NCBI GenBank assembly: GCA_012861695.1
Contig: JAAOOA010000006.1
Coordinates: 31,778,734 to 31,842,733 of the forward strand
Source of the DNA: Trematomus loennbergii
Taxonomy: Eukaryota; Chordata; Actinopteri; Perciformes; Nototheniidae
Length of the DNA stretch: 64,000 nucleotides
Direction of reading: 5' to 3'
Shown here in pieces: positions 51,481 to 61,477 of this stretch (positions are counted from its first letter, which is position 1; every line of letters starts with the position of its first letter). The notes under the pieces were generated by a model, which had not been told where the DNA came from, made no database searches, and worked only from the letters and a program-made list of their open reading frames with translations. The translations under genes and the position numbers were made by a program.

Positions 51481-52011
51481 TGTTACGGCCCGCCCTCTAC
51501 TCAGTGGTAGTGGCTCGTGGGAAGACCCGCAACATAAAAGAAAACACACCAAAACATCCAGCACTTAACGGCGACCATTTATTTGTGGGTTACAGCCGTA
51601 ATTCACATGGGCCAACCGGCAAAAGAACGAGGTCTGGAGGACTGGTAAAAACAAACAAAAGCAGAAGGGGGCCTTGGGCCAGCCACACCACGGGCCGTAG
51701 GACCCAGACGTCCCTCCTCTACCCAGAAGTCTAACAGTCACTACGGGTGAAATGAAGCCGCAAAAAAACGATGCTCCCAGGTCCTCCAGAAGTTATCATA
51801 ATAACACACAGAAGCTACAGGTCCGAAACAGCAGCGAGATTGTTCCCAACAGTATCTTCCGGCATCAGGATCGGGGGAGAGACCTCTTCTCCTCCAGCTT
51901 CTTCTTTTAAGTACCCAGCGAATGGAATTAGGAACACCTGGGGGAGGCGGAGCCAGGGGCGGACCAGGTGTACCTGCGCAGCAGAGAGACAGAGAAGAAG
52001 AGCACGTAACA
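51481..52011 (-). repeat. LTR (5' LTR on the minus strand)
   Basis: 531 bp, nearly identical to the LTR at 49017-49560. The main difference is the shorter end near 51995 (AGAAGAAGAGCACG rather than a longer A-rich stretch). The element's promoter would lie here, reading toward lower coordinates. Confidence 0.95.
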
Positions 52012-52098
52012 GCAGGTTAGAGCCCCCATTGAATAAAGGTGTAGGAAAATGATGTATACAATAGACAACATTGTAGAGTTAGCTATCCTATATCAGGC

Positions 52099-53316
52099 CA
52101 GAGATGGAGTACTCGAGTGCCGATTTTCGGGACTCGTGACTCGACTCGGACTCGCGCACTGATTGACGCGACTCGGACTTGGACTCGTGAATTCTCCCGC
52201 ACGATGACTTGGACTCGGACTCGGACTCGTGAATTATCGCGTACGCTGACTTGGACTCGGACTCGTGAATTTTTCCCCCCACGATGACTCGGACTCGACT
52301 TGTACATTGACGCTCCGACTTGGACTCGGACTCGAGCTCGAGCAAGTTTTCTATGGAGTCTGATGTCCTCTATCCTGGCGTGTGCACCGGCTGCAGGCGA
52401 GTTCACGTACTGGGCCCCGCTATTCCAGTCTAAAGATGTCTAGAGACACACCCCGCATCGTGCTGTATGCTTTCACACATTCTGCTTCCACATTGGGAAA
52501 GAGCAGCGCAAAATGCTCTATGTGGAAACAATATTGAAGAGAAGGCTCCATAACACATTACTCTAAGGACCGAGTTCAGACATATAGGCTGTCTTGAACA
52601 CTATCGTCAGAGTAACGTGATCTAATCAATAAAAAAGATTCAGCCGATAACACGAAAGCACATGGCTACTTAACATGCAGAATGACTCATTTTGCATGCT
52701 AAGTAGCCATGTGCTTTCTGGGGCTTAATCTTTATCAGTAAACAGATTTAACCGGTAAAAGTTCCTTCAAAATAAGAGTCCCGATCTTATTACTATCAAA
52801 ATAAAAGTGCAAAACGAAAACTTTACCATAGGAAAATATTGGCATACAAATATAATCACTTCTCTAAAAGGTAACTAATTTTAAACATAGTTTATTTATA
52901 TATAATAATAATATTAATATTAGTAATAAGCTTTATATTTGAATAGCACCTATTACAAGAATTGTAGCCAAACTCGCTTCACAGCAGTTCAATAGACAGA
53001 TTAGTATAACATGACAGGATAAAAGCAATGTAGAGGAGCAGCTACATTTCAACACATATATCCACGAAGATTAATACATGAAGACTTGTGACTCGGACTC
53101 GACTCGGACACTCGTTGGGTGACTCGGACTTGGACTCGGACTCGAACACAGGTAATGATGACTCGGACTCGGACTCGACTCGGACACTCCTTGGGTGACT
53201 CGGACTTGGACTCGGACTCGACTCTCCCTTGGTGACTCGGACTTGGACTCGGACTCGAAGAGTGGTGACTCGAGAGTGACTTGGACTCGTGAATTGGTGA
53301 CTTGACTACAACACTG
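52099..53316. mobile_element. hAT-like element with GACTCG-type hexamer arrays at both ends
   Basis: The octamers TATCAGGC at 52091-52098 and 53317-53324 are identical. The ends are CAGAGATGGAGT and, from the right, CAGTGTTGTAGT: imperfect TIRs of hAT form. Directly inside each end lie arrays of ACTCGG/ACTTGG hexamers (about 52118-52345 and 53084-53305). The middle holds a near-perfect hairpin (52654-52718) and AT-rich sequence. There is no transposase. It starts 87 bp after the LTR element. Confidence 0.87.
52654..52718. repeat. Near-perfect 65-bp palindrome (32-bp arms)
   Basis: The arms pair at 31 of 32 positions (one of them G-T), with a single central C at 52686. A weaker extension (AAAGATT...AATCTTT) lies on either side. 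It is inside the hAT-like element. Confidence 0.9.
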
Positions 53317-53638
53317 TATCAGGCTATAACTAAAGTAGTATTGATAATATAGTAACATTACTGGCAGGACTGTTGATACTGATCCATAACAAAAACTAGT
53401 GCGCAAGTATCAGCCGTATCTCGCGTTACCTAATGCAACGCAGACAAGGAGTCCGAGAAAGTTGCTCCCCCATGTGACGTAATATGACGCGTTGGACGTA
53501 TGACATTTAAAAAAAAGAAGTTTTTAATAGCAGAGCTCAAAACGGCTCCTTTCCCCTCTGAATTTCTGCCCTTATAAAAACATATAAAATCCTGCATTAA
53601 CTTTTTTAATTGTAATTGTAATAAAAGTGGCTCTTTAA

Positions 53639-54015
53639 AGTAGGGTAGGTAAGTTTGAGAAACCGGCTCGAGATACACTTTTTGTTATATTCCATGGAAT
53701 GCTCTTAACATCCCGATAGCAATGAATATCTTAAGTGCTTTGACAAAAAATCCATAAAAAAAAATCATCTGTGGAAGCCGTAGTACTGTAAAAAGCACGA
53801 CCAATCATTTTAGCCGGCCCGGCTAAAATAACTGGATGGCCTACCTGCCTGTCAGCCTTCCATCTCGTGCACAAACTTATCTCGTGCCCTCATTGGTCAT
53901 GTGCGCGTTCGTGTGTGTTGGAGGAGGGGCTCTGTAAGGAAGTGGCAGATTTTCTCCGGTTGTGTATTTTCAAATTCTAGCGATCTCGAGCCGGTTTCTC
54001 AAACTTACCCTACCT
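53639..54015. mobile_element. TTAA-target MITE, copy 2 (fuller)
   Basis: Flanked by TTAA at 53635-53638 and 54016-54019. The TIRs are about 38 bp: AGTAGGGTAGGTAAGTTTGA at the left, matched by the complement of the right end, both followed by GAAACCGGCTCGAGA. An internal 11-bp-arm palindrome ATTTTAGCCGG/CCGGCTAAAAT lies at 53807-53829, in a segment absent from copy 1. Confidence 0.88.
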
Positions 54016-54059
54016 TTAAAGGCTTAACAGGTTAAATAATGAAAAAGTGATAGCTGTCA

Positions 54060-54600
54060 TTTAGGGTGATCTGCCAGTGGGGAAAACTCCTGAGTGGCCC
54101 TCCGGCTGAGAAAATGTAAATAATTTCCATTTCCAGTGTCTTCCCAGTGAGGAAAATGAAATGAAATGCCCTGTGGTTTTCCCCCTCAATAATTAAGAAA
54201 TTATAATTACCATCTAGGGTGCTCTGTCAGTGTGGAAAACGGGATAAAATGACCTATTAATTGGCCCTCCAGTGGAGAAAATGTTATAAATTCCACTCTT
54301 GGGTGCCCTCTTTGTGGGAAAAACTTGAGGGAATGCCCTCTTTGGTGACCTTCTTAAGAAAATGTGAAAAGGTGCCCCATGGGTGGGTTGTCTTTAATAG
54401 AGAAATTAAAAAAAGTATAGGAGCCATCTATAGGGTGACCTGCCAGTGGAAAAAATGAAATGAAATGCTCCATTTAGTGGCCCTCCCGTGGAGAACATTT
54501 GAATAATTGCGCTCTCCAGTGCCCTCCCAGTTAGGAAAATGGGATACAATGCCCTAATGGGGGGCCGCCCGGGTAAGAAAGGGTAGGTTAGGCTAGCATT
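54060..54600. repeat. Diverged minisatellite, about 41-bp unit
   Basis: A unit with the order CCCTCC-AGTGG-GAAAATG-ATAAATG-CCCT recurs about every 40-42 bp, clearest at 54435, 54475, 54517 and 54561 and in older form from 54063. On the minus strand it yields a repeating FSTGR/FLTGR peptide at 54406-54603, which is a by-product. Confidence 0.75.
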
Positions 54601-56153
54601 CAATCATGCACATTTGAACATAAATACTGTTGCTACATTTTTCAGGCTTTACAATCTAGCACTGGATTTCACAGAGAGGAGGACAATAGCAGACTCCTCA
54701 TTTTCAGTTACCCATAATCCTTTGAATAGGTCAAATGAAAACTGTAACTTGTGGATCTTATCAGCTGCTGGTTCCTAATTAACTGGAGCTCTCCAAGTTG
54801 GTTGGAAATGCAGTCTTAACCTTACTTATGAACATCAAAACCCAACTAAAGGGTCCTAAATATGCAATATACGGCAAACAAGAAATAAGGACCTCTCAGT
54901 CAGCGCCATGTCACGATGCAAAACAGACTGAAGCTGAATCGACTTCTCCAGGGTAAAGAGTCAATATTCTCAATGTATACTAATCAAGGAATAAGATATA
55001 GAGCCGCAACATCCTTGAATCAAACCAGAGCTCTTCCAATACCAAAATAAACTCCTCTTGCCTACAGCTACTGCATATAAATGGAAACTCTGCTTATATT
55101 TATATAGTGGATTCATAAAAGTTTTCTAAGGTGCACACAATTTGATTATGTCAGACAGGGTTTGTTTCTTTACCATCAATTTGTTAAGTTTCCCCCCAAT
55201 ATTCAACATATTTAGTTTTTAAAAGGGTGAACAGAACAAGGTAAAAAAGAATAATGCCAGTATCAACTCATACAATTGGTTCACGTGAAACACTCTGCTC
55301 ACATATTATACAGATATTTATACCACCACTTTAATAGGAAGGCGTATATAAGATGTCAGATACCTCACTTATGATCTTGCTATAGCAAACCCAGCCACCA
55401 CGCCTGCTTCATTTATTACTCCTGCTCACCGTCGGCCTCATATCCATCCCTGCATTCACCTCATTCCACATGCAAATTGGAACATACCAATTTAACCATA
55501 GATCAATAGGGATTGCAACAGAAGGCATCCAGCTAATAACAAAAACAATCAGTTAGCAGCATTTGGATGGATCAGCTGACCGTCCTGCGCCCAGCTATTC
55601 AACACACAAAGACACACTCCATTACCCCCTCTCTTTCCTCCATTCTCCATTCGTGCCTTATCTGGATAAACTAAATTACCGGAATAATTAAATTCAGTAA
55701 TTAATTTGCACAACTGACATCAGTCACAGGCCTAAGGGACGCATCTATTTTTCTCCCCGGCCCGACCGAATGAAAACAAACTGAAACAAAAAGTAAAACT
55801 AAAAGGTTAAAAAGTAATTAGTGTGTGGTGGTGTATGTCTGAGGCGGTTCCCCATCGATCGCAGCATTGATCCGGCCAAATTAGAGTTGTGGCGGGGCCC
55901 AAATGTGATTGTAAAAGGCATCTCGGTGCTGTCTGGGCTTTTTGCTTCCTTTCAGTGATGCGTCCTGATTTCTCTGCACTCCCTCCCTCTCAAACACTCA
56001 CAAAGGCAGTCCTTCATGTAGAAGAGAAGCATCTGCAGGAAGGAGACACAGAGAGAGGTATTTGATGAAGTTGGGATGAAGCAAAAGTCAAGTAGGATTA
56101 ACCGTAAAAGCCCTTGTCGCTGCCCGATCCGTACCGGGACACCAATGTGCAAT

Positions 56154-56186
<33 letters not shown>

Positions 56187-57072
56187 CGTACTTTATTGAT
56201 CCCAAATTGGGAAATTGTTGTTGTTACAGCAGCATAAAAGGCATGTTACAATAAAACAAAACTACAAAATATACAAGAATAGAAAGAAAAATAAAATAAA
56301 ATATAAAATATACATGTCGAAATAGAAAATATACATGCAGATATTATATATATATATATATATTCAAAATATATGGAATATGGAGTATAAATATTGAACA
56401 GATTATAGAGTAAAATGTACAACGTGGTTTTATTCCAAGAGAAACTATGGAGCAGAGAGTTCTCTTCCAGCCAGAGGTGATTTATTGTACAGAGTTATTG
56501 CAGTGGGCAGGAATGTTTTCCAGTATCTGTCCTTGTGACAGGGGAGCTGCAGCAGTCTGTTGGAGAAGGAGCTCCTGTCTGTCCAGCTGCAGGTGGAGAG
56601 GATGGGTGGGGTTATCCATGATGGACAACAGCCTGTTCAGTGTCCTCCTCTCCACCACAGCTTCAAAGGGGTCCAGCTTGATGCCGATGACAGACCCAGC
56701 TTTCCTGATCAGTTTATTGATCCTGCTGGTGTCACCGGCTCTGATGCTGCCCCCCCAGCAGACCGCAGCAAAGAAGAGTGCACTGGCCACAACAGACTGG
56801 TAGAAGATCTCCAGCGTCTTGCTGCACACGTTGAAGGATCTCAGCTTCCTCAGAAAATAGAGTCGGCTCATCCCCTTCTTGTACACAGCGTCAGTGTTGA
56901 TCCTCCAGTTCAACCCATTGTCTAAGTGCACTCCCAGGTACTTGTAGACCTCCACAACTGCCACATCCTCTCCTAGAATGCACAGGGGCAGCACCTTCAT
57001 CACATGAGATGTGAGTGCTACAGGGCGATAGTCATTGAGCCCAGAAGGAGTCGTCTTTTTAGGGACCGGATC
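56154..57072 (-). mobile_element. L2/Rex1-type LINE, 5'-truncated and internally deleted
   Basis: The 3' end on the plus strand is (TAGA)n at 56154-56187 followed by CTTTATTGATCCCAAATTGG. The minus-strand frame runs open from 57072 to 56482. It starts with LNDYRPVALTS, the conserved N-terminal part of LINE reverse transcriptase. It then passes directly at HVMK to ILGEDVAVVEVYKYLGVHLD, the region after the catalytic motifs, and continues through FYQSVVASALFFAAVCWGG to the end. The catalytic middle, including the FADD-type motif, is missing, so it cannot be active. Confidence 0.88.
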
Positions 57073-58535
57073 AACGCAGTGTGTTGGATTTAAATAAAAT
57101 AATGTTATCTTTGGTTTGAATAGTTCTGGAATAGACGATTATTTGTATCTTGTTTCGGTAAAAAATTTCTAAAATATGGAGCTAATTTTGCAATTATTTA
57201 ACAACAACAAAAAAGCTGGTAAAGAGCTGCAAAGTCTTTTTAATTATGATAAATAAAAAATATATATTGATATATACTTTTTATGATACATTTGAACCTA
57301 AAATACATCACATTTAAGTTTACCCCCATCATTTAGCAGTGTAAAAGGCACACTAAACATATTTTATTAATATGTATTTCTAAAGATATGTTCCACTCAT
57401 CAAGATAAAGTTATTTCAACTAAGGCTTTCCCTTAAAAATATCTGTATTTAAGAACAACAACAACAACATTTTAGCTTAACACAACCACAGACTTGTTCC
57501 ACATGTGTGAAACTGCCTGCATAATCACACACTTTGGGTGGACTCATGCATAGTAGCTGATGACAAAAAATATGTCACATTGATCATTGTTCATATGACA
57601 TACCAGCATCAGTACCAGAGACCTCTAATGTTGGGTAAAATAATCGGACCGATATCCGCTGACTAGGACTGCAACCAACATTCACAAAACACTTTCACTG
57701 AGTTTAATTTGACTTTATTCGGTTGGTTTGATCATGGCATAATATCTCTCAGCAGGAACATGAAAAGAATACAATCCCAGTTGCAAACTCTCTAATTCCA
57801 TGTTCAATTTATCTTGATTCTTTCTTTATCAAGTTTTTATTGTTCAAAATATCAGAACCAATAATTCAAAAGTGTTGTTCAAAATTTGCCAGACCCAAAG
57901 ATGGTGTCCACAGATGTTTTCTCCTACTGTTAGAATAAAAAAAAACAGTTTAACTTTACAAAGAAAATATTTCACATTTTGCCTGGTATTGAACTCCAAT
58001 TAGCAGTCATTACACTTGTTTGATTTACTGTTGTTTTAGTAATTAGTTATCAACTAATTGTTTAATCACTGCCTTGGTTGTTTGGAAGTTTTTTCAGCAC
58101 ATCACAAAGTTGATTGTCTTCCAGAATTATACGGGCCAACATCGGCTATTGTTGCCAAATCAGGCTGCTCATACCAGCCTAATTGTAAGCCATTTGAATG
58201 TTGAATGATCACTCTGTCTGCATCTGTAATGAAGAAAGTTAATTTAGGGAGTCAGGACAAAAGAGGCCACGTGAAAGAGCTATGCATAAAACTGCACAGA
58301 CACAATCTGAAATGTTGCCATGAAATTGAAGGCAGAAACCCACATAGACGCCTTAGATCTGTCCGGCTTTCAGGTGAGATTAATACAGAAAAATATCTAA
58401 TGATATTTCAAAAAGCTTCCTTAGAACACAATTTTAAGCCATTGAGCAATGTGACCTCGGTCCCCTGGAGAAACGACATAATAAAGGAACACAGCACAGC
58501 ATCTCCCCTTGCCTGACTCGTACAAGTATTGATCA

Positions 58536-58553
58536 GGGGGGGGGGGGGGGGGG
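58536..58553. repeat. Poly-G run, 18 bases
   Basis: Uninterrupted G run. Similar runs lie at 144-160 and 266-280. The exact lengths may be unreliable. Confidence 0.9.
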
Positions 58554-58847
58554 CGCTGAGTGTGAGCTGAAATGAGTCAAAGGCTGCAACAACAGTCTAC
58601 AAGAAGAGCAAACGAGTGGCACATCGGAGGCAGAAGTAGTCCAACCGTTGTTGAAGAAGAAAGACGGCAGAACATGATCACAGTGTTCAGAATGAGGGGT
58701 CATTGTTTACAGTGAAAAATAAATAGCCCTCTTTGCAGGTCATAATGACTTACAGTTTATCTGAGTTGTTTTAAATTAAGTGTATTGTCTAAGACAACTG
58801 AACAATGTAACCTTAGAAAAGAAGAAACCAAGATATTTAGGATCAAA

Positions 58848-59470
58848 CATGTGTCCTCTGCTCAGAGATTTTATTGATAAGAAAAGCTGCCTTTCATGAA
58901 GCATATTCAGGCAGCAGCCTATACACCAACACTGAAACACCTGAGCACATACTACAGTTTAAAAAAGCAGAAATAAAATCTGAGCTGACAGGAAATGCTC
59001 AGTTTTAGTTTAATACACACAGTTAAGCTCACACACACTATTATGAACATATTGGTTCACCTGCTGAATTAAAAACAGAACAAATGAACCAAAGAAAGAG
59101 AAAACCATAAAGCAGATTCAGGCCGTAGGCGTATAGATTCACACTTACATTTCCCAAATTGGGATCAATAAAGTACTATCTTATCTTATCTTATCTTATC
59201 TTATTTTAAAGTATTAGCCTACAGGACAGTACAGCTGACAGAGAAGAGATAACATCTGATGCTTTACAACAAACACTATACAACAAACACTATATGATCT
59301 TTTTAGGTTTTTACTAACATTGTAATACTGCGAGTAATCCCCATTTTTTTTTAAATGTAACTGTAATCTAATTACGTATTTTTCAACTAACTGGAAGGGA
59401 ATAGAGTTACCTTTCTTTGTTTTCTGATAACATCATCTCGTTAAATGTAATGTTACTCCCAAAACCTGAT
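58848..59470. repeat. Dispersed repeat, copy 2 (first copy at 28573-29020)
   Basis: Matches 28573-29020 in the same orientation, with the best-conserved part at 58848-59140. A LINE tail at 59155-59203 and extra sequence to about 59335 interrupt it relative to copy 1, after which TAACTGTAATCTAATTAC resumes the match. Confidence 0.8.
59155..59203 (+). mobile_element. LINE 3' end with (TTATC)n tail
   Basis: CCCAAATTGGGATCAATAAA, the same 3' end seen inverted at 56190-56215, is followed by five or more TTATC units. No coding part remains, so this was a very short insertion. Confidence 0.7.
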
Positions 59471-59565
59471 TATATGTTAGGAATACACAGATAGTATCCC
59501 CGTTGCTTTTGATATCAGTAACCACAACATTATTTATGTAGAGCGACTTAATGCGGACTGTTTAA

Positions 59566-60481
59566 GGGTCATTCAAGAATTGGAGGACAATTTAGACACC
59601 AACATTTTTGAAAAATGTACCTTTATTTTATTATTTTTTGTTATGTATTTAGGAAAAACAGATAATAAACCATAAAAAAAAGTGATTTGCCCAGCTAAGG
59701 CATCAAATGTATATTTTCCAATGAAGAATTAACCCTAACCCTGTTACTCTAATTATAGTAACAGGGTTGCAAATCAATGCTAATTTTAGCTTTTACCTCA
59801 GGAATGAATGCTAGCTGCACAATGTAATGCTATGACACACTTAAATATTTAACTAAAGAAAGATACATTTGAAATTCATTTGTTTTAGTCTGTATGAGTG
59901 TCACACTCCTTCAAGAGTGACAAGATTGGAAATATATTACAAATAAAAGAGAGGACTTAGTGTTGGTCTACCCATGGTAGTAGCACATGGCTTGCTGATG
60001 TCCTTTCCACTGTGTCATGTGACAAACAGTTTTTTCACTTCCTCTGCCAAGCTAAAAAGGTTTCGGTAACAGGGTTGCGCGCATGTTGAGGGACACACCT
60101 TCTGTGCAAAATTACTGTTATTTAAAATGTGTTTATGATTTAACAAATTGATTTTACCATTACAAGAGACATATATCAATAGAATAATACCAAAATAAGT
60201 CAATAAAAACCCTATTTTAAATGTTATATTTGACATACAAGTTGGTCACCAAGAAGCTGGGACAAGAGAAAAGGGCCATTTTAGTGGGTGTTCGAGAGCT
60301 ATTTGATATTTTAAATAATATTTTGAAACCACTTTTTCTACAACTTTATATGCATCTTGCCTCAAGACAAGTATATACCACAACAAGTGCATGTTTTAGC
60401 TTTTTGGGCATGGATTATTAGATTTATTATATGAAATAAGATTATATATACATGAAATGTCCTCCAATTCTGGAATGACCC
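59566..60481. mobile_element. TTAA-target DNA transposon with long TIRs
   Basis: Flanked by TTAA at 59562-59565 and 60482-60485. The left end GGGTCATTCAAGAATTGGAG and the reverse complement of the right end GGGTCATTCCAGAATTGGAG match over about 24 bp with one difference. Inside, GTAACAGGGTTG occurs at about 59757 and again at about 60067. Open frames are short and unrecognised. Confidence 0.87.
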
Positions 60482-61324
60482 TTAAGATGTCATTTTTTCA
60501 GCCATGTCAGCACTGGGAGTAACCACTAATAACCGCCTTGGTTTTGGTGTCGACAAAAGACAGACTTAAAAGAAACAGCAATTAAGATTAAACGTTATGC
60601 ATGGCTAGATCGAAGTAAAGCTATATGTGACCCCCCGGTTATATATATATTACTAAGACACTGAGAAATAACACTGAGTAACATGTACATTTTATTTTAA
60701 GGATTAGCACTACATACACACACACAATATAAATTATTTGAAACTAAAATAGTAACAATATAGATACACAATTATAGATATTCAATTTAGGACAACTCTT
60801 CATGAAAACATTTAACACTAGACCCGCCAGAGGTCGCTGTATACCTAAAACCGCCAACGGGTCAAATTTACCCGCTATTGATTTTCAAGGTACAATGTTC
60901 TTTTATTTATCATACAGAACAGTGAGTTTTGATCGCACAGGGATGAAACTTATACCAATAGAATCTGTGGACTCATATGATATAGTTTGTGCAGATTGCA
61001 TGAAGTATAAAATATGCTACCAGCAGGGCCGGCCCGTAGCACTGGCGTTATAGATGTTCGCCTAGGGCGCCAGATCTGGGGAGGCGCTGCGCTGGCAGCT
61101 CTGGTTGGTGCTCATCCTAATTTTCGGCCTTGATGTAACAATATTCATAATTAAGTAAAGGTAACACCCTTTTCACCCCGGTTACACTTTTCATTTGCCC
61201 TGTACGATGGCGCTGTAAGTGATGAAAGTGGGGGATGTTGGCTTATCAGGCGCACGCAGCTCACAGCCAAAGTGTGAGTGATCGTGGGAGCGAGCGAGGG
61301 AGAGAGGGAGGGCGCACTGGTACC

Positions 61325-61477
61325 AGAAGGGGCGCCGCCAGGGATTTTGGGCCCCATGAAAAGATATCAAATTGGATACTTAAACATTTTTTTCTTAATG
61401 TTCTACAATTTTTGGGCCCCTGTCAGTCACGGGCCCTTAGAACCGTCCTAACTTTTCACCCCCTTACGGCGCCCCTG
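61325..61477. mobile_element. Very short MITE, GGGGCGCCG ends
   Basis: The ends AGAAGGGGCGCCG and, reverse-complemented from the right, CAGGGGCGCCG are similar. GGTACC flanks both sides (61319-61324, 61478-61483). The interior has TTTTGGGCCCC near the left and TTTTTGGGCCCC further right. The superfamily is uncertain because the duplication is 6 bp rather than 8. Confidence 0.5.

Larger units (their letters stand above)
49017..52011 (-). mobile_element. Gypsy-like LTR retrotransposon, internally deleted, minus orientation
   Basis: Two long direct repeats, 49017-49560 and 51481-52011, start TGTTACGGCC and end GCACGTAACA. They are flanked by identical pentamers GCAGG (49012-49016 and 52012-52016). 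Coding remnants are on the minus strand in the order Gag, zinc knuckle, protease, RNase H. Reverse transcriptase and integrase are absent. The internal part is only 1920 bp, against 4-5 kb in a complete element. The LTRs differ at about six bases and three indels, so insertion is recent. Confidence 0.95.

Noticed and set aside
52083..52406. Ser/Glu/Lys- and Arg/Val-rich minus-strand frames, also at 53071-53406
   Set aside because: Translations of the ACTCGG hexamer arrays of the hAT-like element.
54406..54603. Repeating FSTGR/FLTGR peptide
   Set aside because: By-product of the 41-bp minisatellite; units are too diverged and frames break outside this stretch.
56447..56925. Two plus-strand frames of 118 and 121 codons
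   Set aside because: They are antisense shadows of the LINE reverse transcriptase on the minus strand.
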